Shown: piece after piece, positions 9,748 to 20,638 of the stretch
How the letters are laid out: each line of letters opens with the position of its first letter
How positions within the stretch are numbered: the stretch's first letter is position 1
Source of the DNA: Alphaproteobacteria bacterium
GTDB taxonomy: Bacteria > Pseudomonadota > Alphaproteobacteria > Rhodobacterales > Rhodobacteraceae
Direction of reading: 5' to 3'
DNA: 41,772 bases
Assembly (NCBI GenBank): GCA_030424645.1
Contig: JAUHWP010000012.1
Span: 1 to 41,772 of the forward strand
Program-made: the position numbers and the translations under genes
Notes under the pieces: model-generated
Databases searched by the model: none
What the model was told of the DNA's origin: nothing
Seen by the model: only the letters and a program-made list of their open reading frames with translations

Positions 9748-10801
9748 ATGTACGATTTTGCCCTTCCGAAGACGCCCGCCTATGACGCGCTGATCCGCGC
9801 GGCACAGGACCGTATCCTTATCCTTGACGGTGCGATGGGCACGATGATCCAGACGCTGAACATGACGGAAGAGGATTTCACGGCGGGTGGTCACATTCAT
9901 GGTCCCGGCTGCCGGCATCATCATTCGGACCATCCGCAGAAGGGCAACAACGACTTGCTTGTGCTGACGCAGCCAAAGGCGGTTGAGGACATTCAACTGG
10001 AGTTTGCCCTGGCCGGCGCCGACATTCTTGAAACGAACACGTTTTCTTCGACCACCATCGCGCAGGCCGATTACGGGTTGGAGGATGCCGTGCACGATCT
10101 CAATGTCGCGGGTGCGCAGGTGGCGCGGCAAGCGGCGACGCGCGCGGAAGCAAAGGACGGGCGCAAGCGCTATGTGGCGGGCGCAGTGGGACCGACCAAC
10201 CGCACCGCCTCGATCAGCCCTGATGTGAACGATCCGGGGTTCCGCGCCGTGAGCTTCGACGACCTGCGGGTGGCCTATGGTCAGCAGATTGACGGGCTGA
10301 TCGAAGGTGGCTCGGACCTGATCCTGATCGAAACGATCTTTGACACCCTGAATGCCAAGGCCGCGATCTTCGCCGCATTTGAGAGTTTTGCAAAGGTGGG
10401 CCTTCGCCTTCCGGTGATGATTTCCGGCACCATTACCGATGCCTCGGGCCGGACGCTTTCGGGTCAAACGCCGACTGCGTTTTGGCATTCGGTGCGCCAC
10501 GCCCGGCCGTTTACCGTGGGTCTGAACTGTGCGCTTGGGGCCGATGCGATGCGCCCGCATCTGTCAGAACTGGCGGGCGTGGCCGATACCTTCATCTGCG
10601 CCTATCCCAATGCGGGTCTGCCCAACGCATTTGGCCAGTATGACGAAACGCCCGATCAGACCGCCGCCCTGGTTGAGGTGTTTGCCCGCGAGGGATTGAT
10701 CAACGTGGCTGGCGGTTGCTGCGGCACGACCCCGGATCATATCCGGGCCATTGCCGAACATGTTGCCAGCTACGCGCCCCGCCAAGCAAAGGAGAAAGCA
10801 G

Positions 10802-10809
<8 letters not shown>
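9748..10809 (+). CDS. Split methionine synthase, homocysteine S-methyltransferase component
   Basis: Corresponds to the N-terminal homocysteine-binding barrel of MetH, encoded as a separate 353-residue protein. It begins with [15 protein letters not shown]-like sequence ([16 protein letters not shown]) and has the zinc-binding cysteines of this family: GLNC (C261) and GGCCGTT (C324, C325). Together with the next gene it would transfer a methyl group from methylcobalamin to homocysteine, giving methionine. The ATG follows AGCAGGTG. Its stop lies 8 nt inside the next coding region, so the two are translationally coupled in the same order as the domains of one-piece MetH. Confidence 0.9.
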
Positions 10810-13519
<2,710 letters not shown>

Positions 13520-13678
13520 AGGGTGCCTGGCGATAATCGTTCAGCGACCACAATGATTGCGTAGAGCATGCGGAAGGCGGGGTTGCCGTCCCGTTGACTG
13601 ACGACGGTCAGGCGCAAAAGCCTGCGCATTGGCGAATATCGTCCGAAGACCAATTTCAGGGTCTTGCCTTTCCCGATC

Positions 13679-13693
13679 TGTTATATCATAACA
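13679..13693 (+). promoter_or_regulatory. Zur box 1 (perfect palindrome)
   Basis: TGTTATATCATAACA has perfect 6-nt arms (TGTTAT/ATAACA) around ATC. It matches the Zur-box core TGTTATANTATAACA with one mismatch in the arms. A zinc-uptake operon follows. Repression by Zur with Zn(II) is the expected mode. Confidence 0.75.
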
Positions 13694-13699
13694 ATGATA

Positions 13700-13714
13700 T
13701 GTTATAGGGTAACA
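13700..13714 (+). promoter_or_regulatory. Zur box 2 (degenerate)
   Basis: TGTTATAGGGTAACA keeps both outer arms of the Zur core (TGTTA and TAACA) with a substituted centre. It starts six bases after box 1 ends, so the two centres are 21 bp apart, two turns on the same face of the DNA. Tandem sites would permit cooperative Zur binding. Confidence 0.55.
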
Positions 13715-13962
13715 AGTGCCTGCTCGATCCGCATTTCAGAGACGTCGGGAGATCCGGGGTGGGGCGGCTTGATTTGACAGAAGCCCAGGGAAACAAAACA
13801 ACCCGGCGCACGATGCGTCCGGGAACGGAGAAGTGATGCCATGCGGGACGCTGCCATCATTGGAAGACGGTTTGCGCGACCGTGCGCGGCGCTTCGGTGT
13901 TGCCGGGGCAGTCGGTCGCTCTGACGACCAGACTTCATTCAGACACTTGAAAAGGAGCTCAT

Positions 13963-15177
13963 ATGAACACCGCCATTGATACCCGCCTTCCCGTCACTGT
14001 CTTGTCGGGCTTTCTTGGCGCGGGGAAGACGACCTTGCTCAATCGTGTGCTTAACAACCGCGAGGGGCGCCGGGTCGCCGTGATCGTCAACGATATGTCC
14101 GAGGTGAACATCGACGCGGACCTTGTGCGCGCGGATACCGAGCTGAGCCGCACGGACGAGACACTGGTCGAGATGTCAAACGGCTGCATCTGCTGCACCT
14201 TGCGCGACGATCTGTTGCAAGAGGTGCGCAAACTGGCCGGAGAGGGGCGCTTCGACTACCTTCTGATCGAAAGCACTGGCATTTCCGAACCGCTTCCTGT
14301 CGCTGCGACATTCGAGTTTCGGGACGAGGCGGACAGCAGCCTGTCGGATGTGGCGCGGTTGGACACGATGGTGACGGTCGTTGATGCTGTGAACCTGCTG
14401 AAAGACTATGCCAGCCACGATTTCCTGAGCGACCGGGGCGAGACCATGGGCGAAGAGGATGAGCGCACGCTTGTCCATCTTCTGACCGACCAGATCGAAT
14501 TTGCGGATGTGGTGGTGCTGAACAAGGTGACAGACGCAGGCCCGCAGAAGGTGGATGCCGCGCGCAAGATCATCCGCAGCCTGAACGCCGACGCCCGGAT
14601 CATCGAGACCGATCAGTCCGATGTGGCCCCGGGTGCGATCCTCGACACCGGTCTGTTCGATTTCGAGAAGGCACATGAACATCCCATGTGGGCCAAGGAA
14701 CTCTATGGGTTTCCCGACCATGTGCCAGAGACCGAGGAATACGGCGTCACCTCTTTCGTCTACCGGGCGCGACGACCGTTTGACCCTTCCGCGATCATGG
14801 AGGTGCTGAACGGCGAGTTGCCCGGCGTGATCCGGGCCAAAGGGCATTTCTGGATTGCCACGCGCCCGGATTGGGTGGCCGAATTCTCGCTTGCCGGGGC
14901 GTTGTCGTCTGTCACGCCGCTGGGTCAGTGGTGGGCAACCGTCCCGCGCGACAGGCACCCCGATCACGCCAGCGCGCAGGCCTATCTGGCGCAGCATTGG
15001 CAGGAGCCTTGGGGCGACCGGCGGCAAGAGATCGTCTTTATCGGCGCTGGTATCGACTGGCCGACGCTGAAGCGCAGGCTGGACGCGGCGCTTGTTCCCG
15101 AACACCTGGCCCCCGGCCCCGACGCATTGCCGGACCTGCCCGATCCTTTCCCCGCCTGGCAGAAGGTGGCAGCGTGA
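13963..15177 (+). CDS. zigA: COG0523-family GTPase, zinc metallochaperone ZigA-like
   Basis: CobW/COG0523 GTPase of 404 residues. Walker A is [10 protein letters not shown] (15-24), the metal-binding CXCC motif is NGCICC (about 73-78), and [15 protein letters not shown] is the switch/Walker B region; NKVTDA takes the place of the guanine-specificity NKxD. The C-terminal CobW_C domain is present ([15 protein letters not shown]). Zur-linked members (ZigA, ZagA, ZNG1) use GTP to hand zinc to client enzymes when zinc is scarce. The two Zur-like sites upstream and ZrgA downstream support a zinc role over a cobalamin or nitrile-hydratase one. The start has AAAAGGAG seven bases upstream. Confidence 0.88.
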   Translation: MNTAIDTRLPVTVLSGFLGAGKTTLLNRVLNNREGRRVAVIVNDMSEVNIDADLVRADTELSRTDETLVEMSNGCICCTLRDDLLQEVRKLAGEGRFDYLLIESTGISEPLPVAATFEFRDEADSSLSDVARLDTMVTVVDAVNLLKDYASHDFLSDRGETMGEEDERTLVHLLTDQIEFADVVVLNKVTDAGPQKVDAARKIIRSLNADARIIETDQSDVAPGAILDTGLFDFEKAHEHPMWAKELYGFPDHVPETEEYGVTSFVYRARRPFDPSAIMEVLNGELPGVIRAKGHFWIATRPDWVAEFSLAGALSSVTPLGQWWATVPRDRHPDHASAQAYLAQHWQEPWGDRRQEIVFIGAGIDWPTLKRRLDAALVPEHLAPGPDALPDLPDPFPAWQKVAA

Positions 15178-15806
15178 CGGTTCAGTGCACGATACCCGCC
15201 GATCTCACCTCCGGTGTCCTGTCGATCCGCGACCCGCTGGAGTTCGGGCAGATAGCGGACCCGGGGATTGGCGGTCTGATCTGGCAGCGCAACCCGCTGG
15301 CGTCTTTCCAGGACTGGATCGACACGCTCGACCCTTCCAAGCTGCCGCGGGCGCGGTTGATCCTTCGCCCTGACGTCGTGCGGCGTGCGGTCAATGAAGC
15401 CTGCACCAGCGCCGGAACCCCGCACGGGCCGGACCGTGACCGGCTGATCGACGACATTGCGGCGCTGGCGGATATCTTCGCCGGAACGCTGGGCGCGCGC
15501 TGGTTGCGTTTGCGTTTGGATGTTGTGACGACCAACGCCTGTCGCCGGTTCCATATCGACCAGGTCACGGCCCGGTTGGTCTGCACATATCGTGGCATGG
15601 GGACGCAATACGGAATATCGGCAGGCGGTGATCCCGATGTCGTTCACACGGTTCCGACCGGATCACCGATTGTCATGCGTGGTGCGCTTTGGCCCGCGCA
15701 GCCTGACCCCGGTCTGGTGCACCGGTCGCCACCGATCGAAGGGACGGGCCAGACGCGCCTGATGCTGGTCCTCGACCCGGTCGATGACCCGAAAGGGAAG
15801 GCATGA
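15174..15806 (+). CDS. DUF1826 family protein
   Basis: A 210-residue soluble protein of unknown biochemical function that I recognise as DUF1826, a family often encoded beside COG0523 GTPases. The conserved region is [20 protein letters not shown], followed by GTQY and late [12 protein letters not shown]. The FHID segment could supply metal ligands (HxD) but no catalytic activity is established. GTG at 15174 overlaps the zigA stop (GTGA), so it is translationally coupled; the 311-residue ORF in the track begins much too early. Position in the Zur-controlled operon suggests a role in zinc sparing or as a client of the GTPase. Confidence 0.75.
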   Translation: MTVQCTIPADLTSGVLSIRDPLEFGQIADPGIGGLIWQRNPLASFQDWIDTLDPSKLPRARLILRPDVVRRAVNEACTSAGTPHGPDRDRLIDDIAALADIFAGTLGARWLRLRLDVVTTNACRRFHIDQVTARLVCTYRGMGTQYGISAGGDPDVVHTVPTGSPIVMRGALWPAQPDPGLVHRSPPIEGTGQTRLMLVLDPVDDPKGKA

Positions 15807-15970
15807 GCCGCAATATCCCGTCTATCCATCGCTTCCGCTTCTGGCTGAAGGTTCGTGCCGCGCGCAAGGTGCCCGCCTTGGCAAAACGTGAATGTGAAAC
15901 CCCGGAGTGTCACCGGGGCGTTGCGATAAGGCTGTTCTCTATTTATCAATCCCAACCGAAAGGACTTATC

Positions 15971-16579
15971 ATGAAACCGATCCTTCTGGCACTTGCCGCA
16001 ACGTCCCTTGTCGCGCCCGCGCTGGCGCAGGAAACGCGGGAAATGGATGCGCATGTCCATGGTGTTTCCACCGCCGAGATCGCGATCGAGCACGGCGCGG
16101 TCGAAATCAACATCCTTTCTCCCGGCATGGATATTGTCGGTTTCGAATACGAAGCGAGCACGGATGCGGACAAGGATGCGGTCGAAGCCGCCATTCGCAC
16201 GATGCTGACGCCTGAAAACATCGTAACCCTGCCCGAAGCGGCAGGCTGTCGGCTGACCGAGGTAGTGGCACATCTGCATGCCGGGGATCATGAGCATGAC
16301 GAAGACCACGCCGAAGGCGAGGAACACGACCACGATCATGACGACCATGCGGACGGCGAGGATCATGATCACGAGGAACATGCGGACGATGCGGGGCACA
16401 GCGAGTTTCATGTCGGCTACACGTTCGCCTGCGCGAACGAAGATGCCCTGACCACGATTGGCTTTCCGTTCTTCGAACGGTTCGAGAACGCCAAGGAGAT
16501 CGAGGCAAAATTCGTGACCGAAACCGGGGCAGGGACGGCAGAGATCGGGCGTGACGCGGCCGAACTGGTGCTGGACTGA
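15971..16579 (+). CDS. zrgA: ZrgA-like periplasmic zinc-binding protein (DUF2796), His-rich
   Basis: Periplasmic protein of 202 residues with a signal peptide (MKPILLALAATSLVAPALAQ). It begins mature with DAHVHGVSTAEIAIEHGAVE, the DUF2796 hallmark, and has a His/Asp/Glu-rich segment near residues 100-140 (HEHDEDHAEGEEHDHDHDDH) that would bind zinc. ZrgA of Vibrio cholerae is the zinc-binding member of the ZrgABCDE transporter. The start at 15971 has AAAGGAC upstream; the earlier ATG at 15803 in the track adds a non-homologous stretch. A 165-nt gap before it contains a CCCCGG/CCGGGG hairpin (15900-15918), so it may have separate expression control. Confidence 0.85.
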   Translation: MKPILLALAATSLVAPALAQETREMDAHVHGVSTAEIAIEHGAVEINILSPGMDIVGFEYEASTDADKDAVEAAIRTMLTPENIVTLPEAAGCRLTEVVAHLHAGDHEHDEDHAEGEEHDHDHDDHADGEDHDHEEHADDAGHSEFHVGYTFACANEDALTTIGFPFFERFENAKEIEAKFVTETGAGTAEIGRDAAELVLD

Positions 16580-16581
16580 AA

Positions 16582-17271
16582 ATGATGGGCCCGGCGCTGA
16601 AGCTTGATGACGTGCGCTTCCGATGGCCGGGGCGGGCATCGTTCGGCCTGTCGGTGCCGACCTTTCGCATGGGGCAGGGTGAAAGTGTGCTGCTGATCGG
16701 CGATAGTGGGTCGGGGAAATCCACGCTGCTGTCGCTGGTCTGCGGCATCGTGACGGCAGATACCGGGCGGGTGGTGGTTGCGGGCACTGACCTGTCCACC
16801 CTGCGTGCTGGCGCCCGTGACCGGTTTCGCGCAGAGCAAATCGGCGTGATCTTCCAGCAGTTCAACCTGCTGCCCTATGCCAGTGTATCGGACAACATCC
16901 TGTTGCCGCTTCGGTTCGCGCCCAAGCGGCGCAAGCGCGCGGCGGTGGACGAAGCCACGGCGCTGTGTTCTGCGCTTGGTCTGCCCGAGGGCACCACCCG
17001 GACCACGGCAGGTCGCCTGTCTGTCGGACAGCAGCAGCGGGTCGCCGTGGCGCGTGCGTTGATCGGCCAGCCACCGCTGATTGTCGCGGACGAGCCGACC
17101 TCGGCGCTGGACGCCACAACGCAGGATGCGTTCCTTGGCCTGCTATTCAACCAGATTGCTGCGTCCGGATCGTCCCTTCTGATGGTCAGCCATGACGAAC
17201 GGCTCGGCGACCGCTTCGACCGTGTGGTGCCCTTGTCAGAGATTGCGCGGGCCGAAAGGCAGGCGGCATGA
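16582..17271 (+). CDS. ABC transporter ATP-binding protein, ZrgC-like (LolD/MacB type)
   Basis: A 229-residue ATPase with Walker A IGDSGSGKST, Q-loop FQQFNLLPY, signature LSVGQQQRVAVARAL and Walker B LIVADEPTSALD. It is of the LolD/MacB/FtsE class that pairs with FtsX-type permeases, which matches the next gene. It starts 2 nt after zrgA and overlaps the permease by 4 nt. In the Zrg system the ATPase and permease energise zinc uptake by a route distinct from ZnuABC; whether this pair imports zinc or drives periplasmic work is not shown by sequence. Confidence 0.85.
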   Translation: MMGPALKLDDVRFRWPGRASFGLSVPTFRMGQGESVLLIGDSGSGKSTLLSLVCGIVTADTGRVVVAGTDLSTLRAGARDRFRAEQIGVIFQQFNLLPYASVSDNILLPLRFAPKRRKRAAVDEATALCSALGLPEGTTRTTAGRLSVGQQQRVAVARALIGQPPLIVADEPTSALDATTQDAFLGLLFNQIAASGSSLLMVSHDERLGDRFDRVVPLSEIARAERQAA

Positions 17272-18518
17272 TCCTGCGTCTTGCCATCGGATCGCTTTTG
17301 GCGCGCGCCCTGACCGTCGGCATGACGATCCTGGCCATTGCCTTGTCGGTGGCACTTTTCCTTGGGGTCGAGAAAGTGCGCACCGGCGCGCGGGCCAGTT
17401 TCGCCGACACGATTTCAGGCACCGACCTGATCGTCGGGGCGCGATCAGGTTCGGTGCAGCTGTTGCTGTATTCCGTCTTCCGGATCGGCAATGCCACCAA
17501 CAACGTGACGTGGGAAAGCTACCAGGACATCGCCAAGCGAAGCGAGGTCGACTGGATCGTTCCGATCTCGCTTGGCGATAGCCACCGGCAGTTTCGGGTG
17601 ATGGGCACGACGCAGGCTTTCTTCGAGCACTACAAGTATCGCGGTGGCCGGTCGCTTGAGATCGGGCAGGGGCGTGGGCTGGACGATTTGTATGATGCGG
17701 TGATCGGGGCGGAAGTCGCAACGGCCCTGGGATACGACGTCGGAGACCCGATTGTCGTATCGCACGGTCTTGCCTCGTTCACTGAGCATGACGACCAACC
17801 TTTTCGTGTCGCAGGGATCATTGACCGGACGGGCACACCGGTTGACCGGACAGTGATCGTGAGCCTGGAGGCCATCGAGGCGATCCATGTCGACTGGCAG
17901 TCCGGCGCACAGATCCCCGGCCAGACGACACCGGTCGAGCGTATCCGGCAGATGGACCTGAAGCCATCGGCAGTGACTGCGGCGCTGGTGGGGGTTAAGT
18001 CCCGCCTCCAGATCTTTGGCCTTCAGCGTTGGATCAACGAATATCCCGAAGAACCATTGCTCGCGATCCTTCCCGGCGTCGCACTTCAGGAGCTGTGGCA
18101 AATCGTTGGCGTGGCCGAAACCGCCCTGATCGGGGTGTCGGCCATGGTGGTGGTGACGGCCCTTCTGGGCATGATGGCGATGATCTTCTCATCCCTGAAC
18201 GAACGTCGCCGGGAAATGGCGATATGGCGGGCGATGGGGGCGCGACCTGCAACGATCCTTGGCCTGCTTGTCCTGGAAGCTGCACTGATGGCGGCTGTCG
18301 GTGCGGCGCTGGGTCTGGCGCTGCTCTATGCTGGCCTTGTCATCGCGCAGCCACTGGTGGACAGCGGCTTTGGTCTCTGGCTGCCCATTGAACCGCCGAC
18401 GCTGCGCGAGGTCGCCGTTCTCGCAGGTGTGATCATTGCGGCTGCACTTGCCAGCCTACTTCCGGCGCTCAGGGCCTATCGCCTGTCGCTTGCCGATGGC
18501 ATGATGGTGAAGATATGA
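17268..18518 (+). CDS. FtsX/MacB-type ABC permease, ZrgB-like
   Basis: Permease of 416 residues with the four-helix MacB/FtsX layout: one N-terminal membrane helix (LTVGMTILAIALSVALFLGV), a periplasmic domain of about 230 residues, then three C-terminal helices (ALIGVSAMVVVTALLGMMAM, LLVLEAALMAAVGAALGLAL, VAVLAGVIIAAALASLLP). The cytoplasmic loop SSLNERRREMAIWRAMGARP is the usual ATPase-coupling segment. ATGA overlaps on both sides show it is made together with the ATPase and the first DUF3299 protein. Confidence 0.85.
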   Translation: MILRLAIGSLLARALTVGMTILAIALSVALFLGVEKVRTGARASFADTISGTDLIVGARSGSVQLLLYSVFRIGNATNNVTWESYQDIAKRSEVDWIVPISLGDSHRQFRVMGTTQAFFEHYKYRGGRSLEIGQGRGLDDLYDAVIGAEVATALGYDVGDPIVVSHGLASFTEHDDQPFRVAGIIDRTGTPVDRTVIVSLEAIEAIHVDWQSGAQIPGQTTPVERIRQMDLKPSAVTAALVGVKSRLQIFGLQRWINEYPEEPLLAILPGVALQELWQIVGVAETALIGVSAMVVVTALLGMMAMIFSSLNERRREMAIWRAMGARPATILGLLVLEAALMAAVGAALGLALLYAGLVIAQPLVDSGFGLWLPIEPPTLREVAVLAGVIIAAALASLLPALRAYRLSLADGMMVKI

Positions 18519-19024
18519 AACGCATACATCTTTCAAGACGGACGTTCCTGTCCCTGTTCTCTGCGGCTCTGGTTCCGGGGCAGGCATTCGCCGACCTGTT
18601 CCCCGAGATTTCCTGGGACGACCTGATCCCGCAGGGTGTCCCATACGGCGAGATTGTCGGCCCCGGCCAGATGGACGAGGAGAATGACACATGGGTCCCG
18701 GAGTTCGATGAGAACGCAAGGAAGGTGAATGCGCAGTTGGATGGCAAGCCGGTGAAGCTGCCTGGCTATATCATCCCCTTCGATGTCACCCCCGAAGGTG
18801 TGACGAGCTTCATGCTGGTGCCTTATGTCGGGGCCTGTATCCATGTGCCGCCGCCGCCGCCGAACCAGTTGGTCTTCGTGACCACCGAAACGCCCTGGCC
18901 AAATGAATCCCTGTGGGATGCGGTCTGGGTTTCAGGTCATTTGTCGGCCAAGGCCATGTCGACACAGATTGCCGATGTCGGCTATCAGATCGCGGCAGAA
19001 AATATCGAGATCTACAAATGGTAG
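18515..19024 (+). CDS. DUF3299 protein, Tat-exported (first of a tandem pair)
   Basis: A 169-residue protein with a twin-arginine signal (LSRRTFLSLFSAAL) and the DUF3299 core VPYVGACIHVPPPPPNQLVFV near residues 107-127. The GACxHVPPPPxNQ motif has a Cys and His that could bind metal. DUF3299 proteins accompany ZrgA-type operons; their molecular job is not established. Tat export suggests folding or cofactor acquisition in the cytoplasm before secretion. It starts within the stop of the permease (ATGA). Confidence 0.78.
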   Translation: MKRIHLSRRTFLSLFSAALVPGQAFADLFPEISWDDLIPQGVPYGEIVGPGQMDEENDTWVPEFDENARKVNAQLDGKPVKLPGYIIPFDVTPEGVTSFMLVPYVGACIHVPPPPPNQLVFVTTETPWPNESLWDAVWVSGHLSAKAMSTQIADVGYQIAAENIEIYKW

Positions 19025-19521
19025 ATGCAGACACGACCCGCCGAACGCTCTTGCTGGGCCTTGCGGCCATAAGCTTCGCGGGGCGCGCTCTGGCAGAAAC
19101 GATTGTCGATCTTGAATGGCGCGACCTCTTGCCTGAAGACGACCGTTCCCTTCCCGGCAACTTGCAACAATTGTTGCCGCATGACGAAGCGGATCTGGCG
19201 GCGCGGCAGCCCATGTCGACCGGCATCCGCACCGACTGGAACGGGCAAGAGGTGCGTTTGTCCGGTTTTATCGTCCCCATCGACTATAAAGGCACCGGGG
19301 TAAGCGCGTTTATCCTTGTTCCCTATGTCGGGGCCTGTGTTCATGTGCCGCCGCCCCCGGCCAATCAACTGGTCTTCGTGACCACCGGCACGCCCTATGA
19401 AAGCACTGGCATGTTCGAGGCTGTGACCGTCACCGGCATGTTCGGCACCGCCTCGACCTCGACCCAACTGGCCGAGATCGGATACGCGTTGTCGGCAGAC
19501 GATATCCGGCCCTACAGGTAG
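19018..19521 (+). CDS. DUF3299 protein, Tat-exported (second of a tandem pair)
   Basis: A 167-residue paralogue of the preceding protein: Tat-like signal DTTRRTLLLGLAAISFAG and the same core VPYVGACVHVPPPPANQLVFV. Outside the core the two differ substantially, so the duplication is old. The ATG at 19018 lies 7 nt inside the preceding gene; the track ORF starting at 18913 is too long. It is the last gene of the apparent operon; the next gene is convergent. The pair may correspond to the two accessory components (D and E) of Zrg-type transporters. Confidence 0.75.
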   Translation: MVDADTTRRTLLLGLAAISFAGRALAETIVDLEWRDLLPEDDRSLPGNLQQLLPHDEADLAARQPMSTGIRTDWNGQEVRLSGFIVPIDYKGTGVSAFILVPYVGACVHVPPPPANQLVFVTTGTPYESTGMFEAVTVTGMFGTASTSTQLAEIGYALSADDIRPYR

Positions 19522-19603
19522 TGGCGGCGGTTCTGATAGTGCCATCCAGGCGGTAAGCGGCGCCTGAAATCGTGCTTCACAGATTAGACTGTCAGAGCAA
19601 CCT

Positions 19604-20638
19604 TCACGCTTGCCAGTAATAGGCGAAATATCCCTCGTCGGCGCCAAGACCAAGCTTCTCGCGAAAACGCGTCTTTGCCTTCCGAACAAGCTCTTTCTCG
19701 GCGGCGACCCAGACAAAACGGTCAGGCCCATGGGGCAAGCGGGCTGTCTCAAGGCGATCCCACAGCGTTTCTCCGCGGCTGCGCACAAGCCAGACCAAAG
19801 AAACCCCATTGGGTCTTGGCAAATCACAGACATCCTCTGCCACGCCGGTTTCCAACAGGGCCAAACCCGTGCGGTCTGGTGACGACTGGCCGAGGATCCG
19901 GCGAATGGCAGGAAGGGCCGTTTCGTCGCCAGCGATCAGGATGTCCCGACCCGGTGGAAAATCGCCACTTCCCGGCCCGCTGATCCCGACGACCTGTCCG
20001 GGCTGAACCGTGCGGGCCCAGCTTGTGGCACGCCCACCGTCGTGTTCAAAAACATCGAAGGTGAACCGACCCCGGATCGGATCGAGATCGACGAAGGTAT
20101 AGACCGCGCGGTGCAGGCGGTCGTGCCCGTCAGGCATCACCGTCCTGCCGTTTCCGTCCAAATATGGCCAGACCGGTGCGCGGCCCTCCGGCGGAATAAG
20201 CAACGAGAAATGCATGCCGCGCTGTTCTTCCAGGCGCGTCACATCCCCGCAATCCAGTTCGACCCGCAGGAAGTTCGGCCCGACGCGCCAAGTCCTACGC
20301 ACCGTTGCGGTACAGAAATTGGGTGGCGGTCGGTCGCGAAGGATATCACCGTTCCACTTTCCGGCGGTCGCAAGACCGGGGGCAACATGGTCGAAGATGT
20401 AAAGCAAGTAGTCGCGAATATTCTGAAGCGCCGAGGTATCAACCGCGTCTATCCGAACCCGCAAGGCGGCGGGCTTTCGCTCCATGACGACCGTGGCCAG
20501 CGGAACGGTTACGACCAATGACGTATCGGTCGCTTCCAGCTGTAACTCGGCCTCGCGCGCATGGGCGGCTATGTGGGGGATCAGATCGTCGGGAAGGGCG
20601 CCCTTGAAGGTCGCAGAAGCGGTCGCGTTATAGGTCAT
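19604..20638 (-). CDS. Siderophore-interacting protein (ViuB/SIP FAD reductase) with N-terminal DUF2218
   Basis: Cytoplasmic ferric-siderophore reductase that releases iron after import. Residues about 1-95 form a DUF2218 domain (TASATFKGALPDDLIPHIAA...). The rest is a SIP-type FAD-binding/NAD(P)H reductase: RAVYTFVDLD in the FAD region, GPGSGDFPPG, then ILIAGDETALPAIRRIL and the C-terminal FVWVAAEKELVRKAKTRFR and GYFAYYWQ, typical of SIP proteins. At 344 residues it is longer than plain SIPs because of DUF2218. Its ATG overlaps the ATPase stop (ATGA), making it the last gene of the minus-strand siderophore operon. Confidence 0.88.
   Translation of the reverse strand: MTYNATASATFKGALPDDLIPHIAAHAREAELQLEATDTSLVVTVPLATVVMERKPAALRVRIDAVDTSALQNIRDYLLYIFDHVAPGLATAGKWNGDILRDRPPPNFCTATVRRTWRVGPNFLRVELDCGDVTRLEEQRGMHFSLLIPPEGRAPVWPYLDGNGRTVMPDGHDRLHRAVYTFVDLDPIRGRFTFDVFEHDGGRATSWARTVQPGQVVGISGPGSGDFPPGRDILIAGDETALPAIRRILGQSSPDRTGLALLETGVAEDVCDLPRPNGVSLVWLVRSRGETLWDRLETARLPHGPDRFVWVAAEKELVRKAKTRFREKLGLGADEGYFAYYWQA

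Larger units (their letters stand above)
13520..13962. other. Intergenic region between metH and zigA with Zur sites and a long leader
   Basis: 443 bases without a convincing gene. The first 160 nt contain CAGGC-N6-GCCTG as a weak hairpin after metH. Two Zur-like palindromes sit at 13679-13714. About 250 nt separate them from zigA, unusually long for a Zur-repressed promoter, and include a hairpin (CCCGGCGCA, loop CGA, TGCGTCCGGG with one bulge, 13802-13823). A 47-codon frame from 13836 with an ACGGAG site overlaps the zigA start. The minus-strand 78-residue ORF in the track has no supporting signal. Confidence 0.5.

Noticed and set aside
8908-10560. 550-residue minus-strand ORF
   Set aside because: Runs antisense across gbcB, riboswitch 3, the small gene and metH; composition is that of a shadow frame.
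10751-10801. ATG start of the 922-residue metH ORF in the track
   Set aside because: No good ribosome-binding site, 59-bp overlap with the upstream gene, and the added residues ([17 protein letters not shown]) look like out-of-frame translation of the first gene. TTG at 10802 has AAGGAG at ideal spacing.
13598-13611. CTGACGACGGTCAG, resembling the iron-box arms
   Set aside because: The arms match but the spacer is 4 nt rather than 7, and it lies after metH, not before an iron gene. Probably a chance hairpin.
16261-16410. Repetitive GATCATGAC-like stretch in zrgA as a DNA repeat
   Set aside because: Explained by the His/Asp/Glu-rich zinc-binding coding sequence.
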